Shown here one piece after another: positions 14,788 to 22,452 of a stretch of 30,025 nt of DNA. Position 1 is the first letter of the stretch. Every line of letters begins with the position of its first letter. Source of the DNA: Nocardioides sp. (GTDB lineage Bacteria > Actinomycetota > Actinomycetes > Propionibacteriales > Nocardioidaceae); the NCBI RefSeq assembly GCF_030150155.1, contig NZ_JASLGR010000022.1, positions 1 to 30,025 of the forward strand. The letters run 5' to 3'. The position numbers were made by a program, and so were the translations under genes. The notes under the pieces were generated by a model. It was not told the origin of the DNA and made no database searches. It saw only the letters and a list, made by a program, of their open reading frames with translations.

Positions 14788-15680
14788 CTCGTCATTGTCG
14801 CCGACGGCGTCGGCGTGACCCCAATCGTGCCGGAGGTCGAGGCCGAGGTCGACGCGGACGCCGATCCGGTGGCCGATCCGGTCGCGGTGCCGGCACCGGG
14901 CAGCAGCGCCGCCGGGGTCGACCATGTGATCGGGACGAAGTCGACCGAGGGCCTGAAGGTGACGCCGGTCAGGGAGCCCTTGTCGGGCACCAGGTAGACC
15001 AGGCACGCCTTGACCGTGGCACCGGCGGCGAACTTCTTCGGGAAGGCCCCCGGGTTGCAGGGCTTGAACGTCGAGGCGAAGGTGCTCGGCTCGACCAGGG
15101 TGTCGGCTGAGGTCTCGCCGTACAGCGGCAGGGTGAGCCCGCCGAGGTCGACGGTGCCGACGTTGGTCACGGTCGCCTTGACGAAGTACGGCGACGAGGT
15201 CTGCAGCGCCGAGCTGACCTTCCAGTCCCTGAAGCTCTTGGCGTACGTCGTGGGCTGGATCGCGGTCACGGTGATCCGCAGCGCCCCCGACGGGCGGACG
15301 GCCTTGGTCGGGGTCGCGGTGACGCTGGCCGAGCCGGTCGGCGTCGAGGACGCGTCCGGCGTGGACGTCGCACTCGGGGCGCTCGACGTCGACGCGGTGG
15401 CCGTGGGGGTGGCGGTCGGTGCCGCCGTCGTCCCGGTCGCGGGAGGCTGCCACGCGACGGTGGCAGCCTCACCGAGACTCAGGTCGGTGCCCGGCTTGGC
15501 GTAGGGCAGGCCGGACGGGGCGTTCGAGGGGTAGCCGGCGGGGATCGGCGTGGTCGACGGGGTGACCGGCGCGGTGGTCGACGGTGCCGCCTTCGGCTCC
15601 GAACCACCACAGCCGGCCAGTGCCAGCGCCGTGACGGTGCCCAGCACCACCACGCTCAGTCGCCCCACCGGCTGCCCCAT
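14784..15680 (-). CDS. Hypothetical lipoprotein with Ig-like (DUF4352-type) domain
   Basis: The 298-residue product has a lipoprotein signal (VVVLGTVTALALAGC, Cys24). A long Pro/Thr/Ser/Ala-rich low-complexity stalk runs to about residue 125. A beta-rich domain follows from ALRITVTAIQPTTYAKSF, including YFVKATVTNVGTVDLGG. Two cysteines (KPCNPGAFP and VKACLVYLV) could form a disulfide. The layout resembles DUF4352-type surface lipoproteins. The tail is again Ser/Thr/Ala-rich, ending PSATMTR. It sits three bases after glyS and overlaps dusB by four, so it is wedged inside a translation/tRNA operon. Function unknown. Confidence 0.8.
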   Translation of the reverse strand: MGQPVGRLSVVVLGTVTALALAGCGGSEPKAAPSTTAPVTPSTTPIPAGYPSNAPSGLPYAKPGTDLSLGEAATVAWQPPATGTTAAPTATPTATASTSSAPSATSTPDASSTPTGSASVTATPTKAVRPSGALRITVTAIQPTTYAKSFRDWKVSSALQTSSPYFVKATVTNVGTVDLGGLTLPLYGETSADTLVEPSTFASTFKPCNPGAFPKKFAAGATVKACLVYLVPDKGSLTGVTFRPSVDFVPITWSTPAALLPGAGTATGSATGSASASTSASTSGTIGVTPTPSATMTR

Positions 15681-15683
15681 CGA

Positions 15684-17087
15684 TCAGACTCCCAGCAGGC
15701 GGGCGCCGAGGTAGCTCGACACCTGGTCCAGCGCGACCCGCTCCTGCGACATGGTGTCGCGCTCGCGGATCGTGACGGCCTGGTCCTCCAGGGTGTCGAA
15801 GTCGACCGTGATGCAGTACGGCGTCCCGATCTCGTCCTGACGGCGGTAGCGCTTGCCGATCGACTGCGAGTCGTCGAAGTCGATGTTCCAGTGCTTGCGC
15901 AGCTCGGTGGCGAGGTCGCGCGCCTTGGGCGAGAGCTCCTCGTTGCGCGACAGCGGCAGCACGGCGGCCTTGACCGGGGCCAGGCGCAGGTCGAGCTTGA
16001 GCACGGTGCGCTTGTCGACGCCGCCCTTGGCGTTGGGCGCCTCCTCCTCGGTGTACGCGTCGACCAGGAAGGTCATCAGCGAGCGGGACAGACCGGCTGC
16101 GGGCTCGATCACGTACGGCATGTAGCGCTCGTTGTTGGCCTGGTCGTAGTACGACAGGTCGGTGCCCGAGTGCTTCGAGTGGGTGGTGAGGTCGAAGTCG
16201 GTGCGGTTCGCGATGCCCTCGAGCTCGCCCCACTCCGAGCCGGCGAAGTTGAAGCGGTACTCCACGTCCACGGTGCGGGTCGAGTAGTGCGAGAGCTTCT
16301 CGGGCAGGTGCTCGAAGAGCCGGAGGTTGTCAGGGTTGACGCCGAGGTCGACGTACCACTGAAGACGGGTGTCGATCCAGTACTGGTGCCACTCCTTGTC
16401 CTCACCGGGCTTGACGAAGAACTCCATCTCCATCTGCTCGAACTCGCGGGTGCGGAAGATGAAGTTGCCCGGGGTGATCTCGTTACGGAACGACTTGCCG
16501 ATCTGGGCGATGCCGAACGGGGGCTTCATCCGCGAGGAGGTCACCACGTTGGCGAAGTTCACGAAGATGCCCTGGGCGGTCTCGGGGCGCAGGTAGTGCA
16601 GCCCGGACTCGTCGTCGACGACGCCGAGGTAGGTCTTGAGCAGGCCGGAGAAGGCCTTCGGCTCGGTCCACTGGCCGCGCGTGCCGCAGTCGGGGCAGGC
16701 GATCTCCGACATCGAGACGTCGTCGGGGTTCTCGATGCCGTTCTTCTCGGCGTAGCGCTCCTGGAGGTGGTCCTGGCGGTGGCGCTTGTGGCACGAGAGG
16801 CACTCGATCAGCGGGTCGGAGAAGGTCGCGACGTGACCCGACGCCTCCCAGACCTGGCGCGGCAGGATGACGCTGGAGTCCAGGCCGACGACGTCGTTGC
16901 GGCTGGTCACCATCGAGCGCCACCACTGGCGCTTGATGTTCTCCTTGAGCTCGACGCCGAGCGGTCCGTAGTCCCAGGCAGAGCGGGTTCCGCCGTAGAT
17001 CTCGCCGCACGGGTAGACGAACCCGCGCCGCTTGGCGAGGTTCACAACGGCGTCGACGGTCTTGCCAGGGGCGGGCGAGGTAGCCAC
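15684..17087 (-). CDS. glyS: Glycyl-tRNA synthetase (dimeric, class II)
   Basis: The 467-residue protein is the alpha2-type GlyRS that charges tRNA-Gly. The N-terminus shows RGFVYPCGEIYGGTRSAWDYGPLG, whose first part is the usual class II motif 1 region. A Cys cluster (CLSCHKRH and ACPDCGTRGQW) may bind zinc. Motif 2 is FRNEITPGNFIFRTREFEQM, and motif 3 lies around EPAAGLSRSLMTFL. The anticodon-binding domain includes KRYRRQDEIGTPYCITVD. Length is normal for actinobacteria. The start is GTG, with AGG upstream. A TAGGCT at 17160-17165 (minus strand) could be its -10. It heads a glyS - lipoprotein - dusB operon with gaps of three and minus four bases. Confidence 0.98.
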   Translation of the reverse strand: MATSPAPGKTVDAVVNLAKRRGFVYPCGEIYGGTRSAWDYGPLGVELKENIKRQWWRSMVTSRNDVVGLDSSVILPRQVWEASGHVATFSDPLIECLSCHKRHRQDHLQERYAEKNGIENPDDVSMSEIACPDCGTRGQWTEPKAFSGLLKTYLGVVDDESGLHYLRPETAQGIFVNFANVVTSSRMKPPFGIAQIGKSFRNEITPGNFIFRTREFEQMEMEFFVKPGEDKEWHQYWIDTRLQWYVDLGVNPDNLRLFEHLPEKLSHYSTRTVDVEYRFNFAGSEWGELEGIANRTDFDLTTHSKHSGTDLSYYDQANNERYMPYVIEPAAGLSRSLMTFLVDAYTEEEAPNAKGGVDKRTVLKLDLRLAPVKAAVLPLSRNEELSPKARDLATELRKHWNIDFDDSQSIGKRYRRQDEIGTPYCITVDFDTLEDQAVTIRERDTMSQERVALDQVSSYLGARLLGV

Positions 17088-17202
17088 GGGGCCTGCTTTC
17101 TTCAGTCACACAGTGAGTCACACGAGGCACGACGGGGCTCGCCGTGCCGACTAGGACACAGCCTATCGACCGCTCGGGGCCGACTGCGCCCCGCAACGAG
17201 TT

Positions 17203-17217
17203 TGAAAACGATTCTCA
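17203..17217 (+). promoter_or_regulatory. Zur box (zinc uptake regulator operator)
   Basis: TGAAAACGATTCTCA is a 7-1-7 interrupted palindrome; the arms agree at five of seven positions. It closely resembles the actinobacterial Zur operator (TGAAAATGATTTTCA type). It ends 10 bases before the ATG of the small membrane-protein gene that is coupled to zur, so binding there should block transcription. It is the only such site I found. Assignment to Zur rather than another Fur-family protein rests on the adjacent regulator gene. Confidence 0.75.
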
Positions 17218-17227
17218 TAGTGCGACC

Positions 17228-17524
17228 ATGGTTCTCATGTTCATTCCGCTTGAAGAGGTGCACGGCCAGGGGTTCTTCGCCGAGTACTGGTCGATCCTGA
17301 CCGACCCCGCCCACGTCGCGGTTGAACTGACACTGACGGCCATCATCGACGGCCTGTTGCTGGGTCTGCTGGTGCCGCTGATCAAGGGCTACGTCAACTA
17401 TCGGCTGCAGCGACAGCACGCCGAACTCGACGCGGAGCACGGGATCCACCACCATGACGATCACATCCATGTGAAGCGCGAGAGCGTGGCACCCGACTGC
17501 GAGGTGCTGGAGGAGACGTCATGA
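17228..17524 (+). CDS. His-rich small membrane protein, Zur-box controlled
   Basis: The 98-residue protein has one or two membrane segments (about 29-55, VAVELTLTAIIDGLLLGLLV). A short helical segment (YVNYRLQRQHAEL) follows, then a histidine-rich tail with H71, H74-76, H79 and H81 in HGIHHHDDHIH, and a single Cys91. The tail could bind zinc; this is inferred from composition. The ATG at 17228 is 10 bases from the Zur box and lacks a ribosome-binding site; ATG 17237 is an alternative. The stop overlaps the zur start (ATGA), so the two are co-translated. It occupies the place where many actinobacteria have a zinc ABC transporter next to zur. No family recognised. Confidence 0.75.
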   Translation: MVLMFIPLEEVHGQGFFAEYWSILTDPAHVAVELTLTAIIDGLLLGLLVPLIKGYVNYRLQRQHAELDAEHGIHHHDDHIHVKRESVAPDCEVLEETS

Positions 17525-17913
17525 AGGACACCCCCCTGCGTCCGACCCGTCAGCGGCTCGCGGTGAGCGCCGCGCTCGCCGAGCTCGACGGGTTCCACTC
17601 CGCCCAGGAGATCCACGACCTGCTCGGACAGCGTGGCGAGACCGTCGGTCTGGCCACGGTCTACCGGACCCTGTCGGCCCTGGCCGAGGCCGGCGAGGTC
17701 GACATGATGCGCTCGGAGGAGGGTGAGGCGATCTACCGCCGCTGCTCGGCCTCGCACCACCACCACCTGGTCTGCCGCTCGTGCGGACGCACCGTCGAGG
17801 TCGAGGGACCGACGGTCGAGCAGTGGGCCGACTCGGTGGCCGCCACCCACGGGTTCAGCGACGTCTCCCACACCCTGGAGCTCTTCGGCACCTGCGCCGA
17901 GTGCGCGGGCTGA
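17521..17913 (+). CDS. zur: Fur-family transcriptional regulator, probable Zur
   Basis: The 130-residue protein is a Fur-family metal-sensing repressor. The N-terminal winged helix includes RPTRQRLAVSAALAEL, FHSAQEIHDLL and the recognition region TVGLATVYRTLSAL. The dimerisation and metal domain has the HHHH run at 79-82. The structural zinc pairs are C85/C88 (LVCRSCG) and C125/C128 (GTCAECAG). Zur is favoured over Fur because of the Zur box upstream and the location between glyS and uppS, which matches Streptomyces zur. It overlaps the upstream gene by four bases and has a strong GGAGGAG ribosome-binding site. Probably autoregulated by zinc. Confidence 0.9.
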   Translation: MKDTPLRPTRQRLAVSAALAELDGFHSAQEIHDLLGQRGETVGLATVYRTLSALAEAGEVDMMRSEEGEAIYRRCSASHHHHLVCRSCGRTVEVEGPTVEQWADSVAATHGFSDVSHTLELFGTCAECAG

Positions 17914-17946
17914 GACCCGACGAGGTCGGCGGCGGCGGTACGCCGT

Positions 17947-18090
17947 TCAGTGCAGGCAGACCTCGTCGATCACCGCGCGGATCTCGGACTCCTTGGGGAT
18001 CCAGCCGCGCGCGAGCTCGGCCCTGAAGACCGCCACGACGGCGCGCTGGCGCTCGGGGGAGAGGGCATCGAAAACCTCACGGGTGGTCAT
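17947..18090 (-). CDS. 47-residue hypothetical protein
   Basis: A short ORF encodes MTTREVFDALSPERQRAVV and a further 28 residues ending RAVIDEVCLH. It is mostly amphipathic helix, with no signal peptide or membrane segment. A strong GGGGGAGGG ribosome-binding site lies about seven bases before the ATG, and codon use matches the neighbours, which is why I call it. It is convergent with zur (33 bases apart) and downstream of uppS on the same strand. The single Cys and His near the C-terminus (CLH) are notable only in passing. Function unknown. Confidence 0.6.
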   Translation of the reverse strand: MTTREVFDALSPERQRAVVAVFRAELARGWIPKESEIRAVIDEVCLH

Positions 18091-18135
18091 GAGATCACCC
18101 TCCCCCGGCTCGGCTGCCACAAACCTGATCGGGAC

Positions 18136-18148
18136 CTGGGGTCCCCAG
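18136..18148. repeat. Short perfect palindrome CTGGGG-T-CCCCAG
   Basis: A 6-1-6 palindrome lies 45 bases upstream of the 47-residue gene and next to the 22-bp tandem repeat. It could be an operator or a small hairpin; nothing further supports either. Confidence 0.35.
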
Positions 18149-18158
18149 ATTAGGGGAG

Positions 18159-18245
18159 GAACCCGGAAGTCGACGGTGGTGAACCCGGAAGTCGACGGTG
18201 GCGAACCCGAAAGTCGGCGGTGGTGAAGCCGGAAGTCGGCTAGGC
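18159..18245. repeat. 22-bp tandem repeat, about four copies
   Basis: Four head-to-tail units start at 18159, 18181, 18203 and 18225. Units one and two differ by one base. Unit three has a few substitutions, and unit four is degenerate and runs into the uppS stop codon. The unit core is GAACCCGGAAGTCGACGGTG; in the last two copies the GTCGAC is GTCGGC. The array fills most of the gap between uppS and the 47-residue gene. Confidence 0.85.
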
Positions 18246-19004
18246 GGAGCCGTAGCGGCGATCGCGGCGGGCGTACGTCTCGCACGCGGCCCACAGGTCG
18301 CGGCGGTCCACGTCGGGCCAGAGCACGTCGGTGAAGACCATCTCCGAGTAGGCCGCCTGCCACAGCATGAAGTTGCTCAGTCGCTGCTCCCCCGAGGTGC
18401 GCCAGACCAGGTCGGCGTCGGCGAGGTCGGGGACGTACAGGTAGCGCTCGAAGACCTTCTCGGTGATCTTGTCCGGGTTGAGCCGGCCGTCGCGGACGTC
18501 CTTGGCGATCCGGGCGGTGGCGTCCATCAGCTCGGCGCGACCGCCGTAGTTGACGCACATCGTCAGGGTGCACACGTCGTTGTCCTTGGTCAGCTCCTCG
18601 GCGATCTGGAGCTCGCGGATCACCGACTTCCACAGCCGCGGGGTGCGCCCGGCCCACTTCACCCGGACGCCGAGCTCGTGCATCTCGTCACGACGGCGGC
18701 GGATCACGTCCCGGTTGAAGCCCATCAGGAACTTCACCTCCTCGGGACTGCGCGACCAGTTCTCCGTGGAGAAGGCGTACGCCGACACGGCCTTCACCCC
18801 GAGCTCGATGGCGCCCTCGACGACGTCGAAGAGGCTCGACTCGCCCTCCTCGTGACCGCGGGTGCGGGGCAGGCCCCGCTCCTTGGCCCACCGGCCGTTG
18901 CCGTCCATGATCACCGCGACGTGGCGCGGGACCAGGTCACGCGGGATCGGCGGCGGCGTAGCGCCCGAGGGGTGCGGAGTAGGGCGGCGGACCTGACGCT
19001 TCAC
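18240..19004 (-). CDS. uppS: Isoprenyl transferase (undecaprenyl/decaprenyl diphosphate synthase)
   Basis: This cis-prenyltransferase builds the polyprenyl diphosphate carrier used for peptidoglycan and wall polymer synthesis. The family signature is intact: HVAVIMDGNGRWAKERG with the metal-binding Asp, then RGHEEG, AYAFSTENWSR, and the C-terminal DLVWRTSGEQRLSNFMLWQ with AYSEMVF. I used GTG 19004 (254 residues) because TACAGT sits eight bases upstream; TTG 19013 would add three residues. Chain length cannot be read from sequence. In most actinobacteria uppS directly follows recO; here two extra transcription units separate them. The last tandem-repeat copy overlaps its 3' end. Confidence 0.96.
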   Translation of the reverse strand: MKRQVRRPTPHPSGATPPPIPRDLVPRHVAVIMDGNGRWAKERGLPRTRGHEEGESSLFDVVEGAIELGVKAVSAYAFSTENWSRSPEEVKFLMGFNRDVIRRRRDEMHELGVRVKWAGRTPRLWKSVIRELQIAEELTKDNDVCTLTMCVNYGGRAELMDATARIAKDVRDGRLNPDKITEKVFERYLYVPDLADADLVWRTSGEQRLSNFMLWQAAYSEMVFTDVLWPDVDRRDLWAACETYARRDRRYGSA

Positions 19005-19012
19005 GATCGACA

Positions 19013-19018
19013 ACTGTA
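19013..19018 (-). promoter_or_regulatory. -10-like box upstream of uppS
   Basis: TACAGT on the minus strand is followed by eight bases and then GTG 19004. No Shine-Dalgarno is seen, so a leaderless or near-leaderless message is possible. Confidence 0.35.
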
Positions 19019-19043
19019 GAGCGGCCGCGGGCGACGGGCCTGC

Positions 19044-19688
19044 TCAGGTGGCACGCAGGTAGCGCAGCACCGCCACCACCCGCCGGTGCGAGTCGGTGTC
19101 GTCGGGGGCCAGGTCGAGCTTGGCGAAGATCCGCTGGGTGTGCTTCTCCACCGCTGCGGCGGTGACGCTCAGCTCGGCGGCGATGGCGGCGTTGGAGCGT
19201 CCCTCGGCCATCAGCCCGAGCACGTCGCGCTCGCGCGGCGTCAGGGTGTCGACCGGGTCGCGCCGCCTGCCCAGCAACTGCTTGATCACCAGCGGGTCGA
19301 GGGTGGTGCCGCCCCCGGCCACGACCCGGAGCGCCTCCAGGAACTCCGCCAGGGCCGAGACCCGGTCCTTGAGCAGGTAGCCGACCCCGCCGGCGGCGTC
19401 ACCGATCAGCTCCTCGGCGTAGGAGAGCTCGACGTACTGGGACAGCACCATCACCCGGGCCTGGGGCCAGGCCTGGCGCACCGCGACCGCCGCGCGCAGC
19501 CCCTCGTCGGTGTGGGTCGGCGGCATCCTGACGTCGACGATGCCGAGGTCGGGTCGGTGCTCGAGCATCGCGTCGACGAACCCGGGGCCGTCCCCGACCG
19601 CTGCCACGACGTCGTACCCGGCCTCGGAGAGCAGCAGACCGAGTCCCTCGCGCAGCAGCATCGAGTCGTCGGCGATCACCGCGCGCAT
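19044..19688 (-). CDS. NarL/DesR-type response regulator
   Basis: The 214-residue protein has an N-terminal receiver domain (MRAVIADDSMLLREGL) with phospho-acceptor Asp52 in DLGIVDVRMPP and the Lys in GYLLKDR. A C-terminal LuxR-type helix-turn-helix follows (LTPRERDVLGLMAEGRSNAA, AVEKHTQRIFAKL). It should be the output of the kinase encoded just upstream. ATG 19688 has GGAGGTG three bases before it. An in-frame GTG at 19736, which overlaps the kinase stop as GTGA, is an alternative start. Target genes are unknown. Confidence 0.92.
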   Translation of the reverse strand: MRAVIADDSMLLREGLGLLLSEAGYDVVAAVGDGPGFVDAMLEHRPDLGIVDVRMPPTHTDEGLRAAVAVRQAWPQARVMVLSQYVELSYAEELIGDAAGGVGYLLKDRVSALAEFLEALRVVAGGGTTLDPLVIKQLLGRRRDPVDTLTPRERDVLGLMAEGRSNAAIAAELSVTAAAVEKHTQRIFAKLDLAPDDTDSHRRVVAVLRYLRAT

Positions 19689-19732
19689 CGGCACCTCCGT
19701 AGTCTCGGGTGTGGACTCCGGCACGGTCTGGG

Positions 19733-21082
19733 TCACGACGCCGTCCCGAGGCTGAGCGGGACGCTCGCCACCACGACAGTGCCACCCTCCTCGGGCGAGG
19801 TCACGTCCAGGGTGCCGTCCACGGCGTCGAGGCGCTGGCGCAGACCGGCCAGGCCGAGGCCCTTGGCCAGGTGCGCCCCACCGATCCCGTCGTCGGCGAC
19901 GGTGGCCCGGACCTGCCCGTCGGCCACGGTCACGCTGACCCGCGCCGAGGTCGCCTGGCTGTGCTTGGCGACGTTGGTGAGCGCCTCCGCGACGGCGAAG
20001 TAGACGGCCGTCTCGACGTGCAGCGGCAGCGCTCCGGGTCCCTCGGGCAGGTCGAGGTGGGAGACCACCGGGACTGCGGCGTGGGTGACCATCTCCTCGA
20101 TCGCCGCCCGCAGGCCGCGGTCGACCAGCAGCGGCGGGGCGACACCCCGGGACAGTGCGCGCAGCTCGGCGACCGCCTGCCGGGCGTGCTCGACGGCGTC
20201 GTCGATCAGGGCACCGGCCCCACTGGCGTCCTCCTCGCCCAGCCTCATCCTGGCCCGGCCCAGGTCCATGCTGAGCCGGACCAGGCGCTGCTGCGGGCCG
20301 TCGTGGATGTCGCGCTCGAGGCGGCGCAGGGAGGCCGCCTCGGCGGCACGGGTGGCGTCGCGGGTCTCCTCGGCCCGGTCGACGCGGTGCTGCAGCTCGG
20401 CGCGCGAGCAGAGCACCAGCTCGGCGAGCTTGCCGTGGGCCAGGGCCGCGATCCGGCACCCCACCGGCAGCGTCACCAGGGCGACCACGCCGAGGCCGAG
20501 GTTGACCAGGCTCTCCGCGGTACGGCTCTCCCCCAGCCCGAGCACGGTGGCCAGGCCCTCGTTGTCGGCGGGCAGGTAGGCCGACCAGAACCAGTAGGTC
20601 AGCCCCGCACCGACGGTGGCCCACCAGGCCACCACGACCCCGAACGCGAAGGTGCCGGTGACCAGGCCGATCAGGGACCAGAGCACATCGAGCCAGGACT
20701 GCGGGTCACGCACCGGTGCCAGCGTGCGGGCCCAGAAGCCCGCCCCCGGCTGCGCCGGGAGGTACGTCGGCGTGGGAGCCTCCAGGCCGAGCATGGCGCG
20801 CATCGTGCGGCGCTCCAGTGCTGCCTGGGCGCGGGCGACCAGGAGGGTGAGCGGCAGCAGCAGGATGCCGCCCAGGATGATCGCGAGCCCGACCGAGAGC
20901 GACAGGCCGGTCACCACGATGACGAAGAAGACCAGGCTGACCACGAAGGCGAGCAGGCTGTAGCCGGTGTCGAGGAACGTCTGGGTCACCCAGCCGGCGC
21001 GGCGGCGCGCTACCGGGGTGGCCGGCTGCTCCGGGGTGAGGTCGTCGTCGTGGCCCATGACCACCATCGTCGTCGTACTCAT
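19733..21082 (-). CDS. Sensor histidine kinase (HisKA_3 / DesK-like)
   Basis: The 449-residue membrane kinase has a polar N-terminus, then an N-terminal 'putative sensor' membrane module with about four helices (YSLLAFVVSLVFFVIVVTGL, VGLAIILGGILLLPLTLLVA, WSLIGLVTGTFAFGVVVAWW, LVNLGLGVVALVTLPVG). The dimerisation/phosphorylation helix has SLRRLERDIHDGPQQRLVRL with His260, followed by a compact HATPase domain (VAEALTNVAKHSQA, DDGIGGAHLAKGLGLAGL). The family senses membrane or envelope signals; the stimulus here is unknown. It is transcribed with the response regulator (44-base gap). GGAGG lies one base before ATG 21082, oddly close, so one of the internal ATGs at residues 6 or 9 may be the true start. 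Confidence 0.92.
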   Translation of the reverse strand: MSTTTMVVMGHDDDLTPEQPATPVARRRAGWVTQTFLDTGYSLLAFVVSLVFFVIVVTGLSLSVGLAIILGGILLLPLTLLVARAQAALERRTMRAMLGLEAPTPTYLPAQPGAGFWARTLAPVRDPQSWLDVLWSLIGLVTGTFAFGVVVAWWATVGAGLTYWFWSAYLPADNEGLATVLGLGESRTAESLVNLGLGVVALVTLPVGCRIAALAHGKLAELVLCSRAELQHRVDRAEETRDATRAAEAASLRRLERDIHDGPQQRLVRLSMDLGRARMRLGEEDASGAGALIDDAVEHARQAVAELRALSRGVAPPLLVDRGLRAAIEEMVTHAAVPVVSHLDLPEGPGALPLHVETAVYFAVAEALTNVAKHSQATSARVSVTVADGQVRATVADDGIGGAHLAKGLGLAGLRQRLDAVDGTLDVTSPEEGGTVVVASVPLSLGTAS

Positions 21083-21147
21083 GCCTCCAACGCTAGAAAC
21101 CGCGGGGCTCGCGCGCGATCCAGGACGCTGGCCGACTCGCTGTCGGG

Positions 21148-22440
21148 CTAGCCCGACACCCGGCGCGGGGAGCGCTCGACCAGCAGCACGCCCAGCACCG
21201 TGGTGAGCGGCATCGCGAGCAGGACACCCAGGCCGCCGACCAGGGCGTGCACGATCTCCTCGGCGATCTGCTCGGCGCCGAGCAGATCGAGCAGGGAGCG
21301 GTCGTAGAGGCCCAGGGCCAGCAGCAGGGTGAGCGCGGAGCCGACGTAGGCGAAGGCCAGGGTGTAGATCGCCGAGGCGACGTGGTCGCGACCGATCCGC
21401 ATCGCACTGCGGTACAGCGAGCGGCGCGACATGTCCGGGGCCGCCTCACGCAGCTCCCACACCGCCGAGGCCTGGGTGATGGTGACGTCGTTGAGGGCAC
21501 CGAGCCCGGCGATCACCGCAGCCGCCTTGAGCACGTTGTGCAGGTTCACCGAGGGCAGCATCGACGACAGCATCGAGCCGCCGTCGTCGATCACACCGTT
21601 GAGGTGGGCCGCATCGATGGACAGGTGCGCGGCCAGGGCCGAGATCGCGATCCCGACCAGCGTCCCGGCCAGCGCCGTGCTGGTCCTGATCGAGACGCCG
21701 TGGGTGAGGTAGAGGATGACGAACATGATGATCGCCGCGCCGACCATCGCGACCGGCAGCGCCGCCTCGCCGGTGAGGATCGCGGGCAGCACGAACCAGC
21801 CGATCACTCCCCCGGCGACGCCGAGGCTGACCAGGGCGAGCAGGCCGCGCAGCCGTGCCACCGCGACCACGGCGACGACGAAGATCACGGTCAGGATCCA
21901 CAGCGGGGTGGAGCGCTGGACGTCGTACCAGGCATAAGTGGCGGTGTCGCCGGGGACGTCGGCCGTGGGCGGCGTCCGCATCATGATGATGGTGTCGCCC
22001 TTGGTCAGACCCGCACCGGAGACCTCCGGGGCGACCCCGATCTCCTGCTCCTGCCCCTTCTCCGGTCCGCTCTGCGCGATCGCGGCGACGTGCCCACAGT
22101 CGGGCGAGGAGTCGTTGAGCGAGGCGCAGCGCGGCTGCACCGTGGTCACCGTGCCCTTGACGTACGTCGTCCCCGAGACCGCATAGGTGAGGGTGCCGTG
22201 CAGCTTGGCGGCGGCCCCGTGGTCGGGCCACCAGCGGATCGCCCCGACCACGGTGCCGAGCGCGACCACGGCGAGGGCGACGATCAGGACCAGGGCGGGC
22301 ACCCGGGCCACCACCACCGGGGTGCGCTCCTCCCCCTCACGGCGGGCGTGTCCATGACCGTGGCCGTGGCCGTGACCGAAGTCGTGACTCTGACGATGAC
22401 GAGATCCGGCGCCCACAGGCACCGACCCTAGCCGGGGCAC
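21148..22440 (-). CDS. YibE/F family membrane protein with His-rich N-terminus
   Basis: The 430-residue protein begins with a cytoplasmic tail carrying alternating His-Gly (HDFGHGHGHGHGH, residues 19-31). A membrane segment follows (VPALVLIVALAVVALGTVV), then an extracytoplasmic beta-rich region with two Cys (QPRCASLNDSSPDCG). About seven further helices form the YibE/F domain, including ILTVIFVVAVVAVARLRGLL, LYLTHGVSIRTSTALAGTL and VIAGLGALNDVTITQASAV. The family occurs widely in Gram-positive bacteria; its transport substrate is not established. The His tract suggests metal contact but could be simple low-complexity sequence. Start is uncertain (GTG at 22440, 22422 or 22416). Confidence 0.85.
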   Translation of the reverse strand: MPRLGSVPVGAGSRHRQSHDFGHGHGHGHGHARREGEERTPVVVARVPALVLIVALAVVALGTVVGAIRWWPDHGAAAKLHGTLTYAVSGTTYVKGTVTTVQPRCASLNDSSPDCGHVAAIAQSGPEKGQEQEIGVAPEVSGAGLTKGDTIIMMRTPPTADVPGDTATYAWYDVQRSTPLWILTVIFVVAVVAVARLRGLLALVSLGVAGGVIGWFVLPAILTGEAALPVAMVGAAIIMFVILYLTHGVSIRTSTALAGTLVGIAISALAAHLSIDAAHLNGVIDDGGSMLSSMLPSVNLHNVLKAAAVIAGLGALNDVTITQASAVWELREAAPDMSRRSLYRSAMRIGRDHVASAIYTLAFAYVGSALTLLLALGLYDRSLLDLLGAEQIAEEIVHALVGGLGVLLAMPLTTVLGVLLVERSPRRVSG

Positions 22441-22452
22441 GAAGGCGCCGGC

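Noticed and set aside
13636..15453. 605-codon frame suggesting a DusB with a long N-terminal extension
   Set aside because: The first 220 codons are the out-of-frame shadow of the lipoprotein gene; the GTG at 14787 with a GTGA overlap is the natural DusB start.
18159..18245. CRISPR array
   Set aside because: The 22-bp units abut with no spacers, and there are no cas genes.
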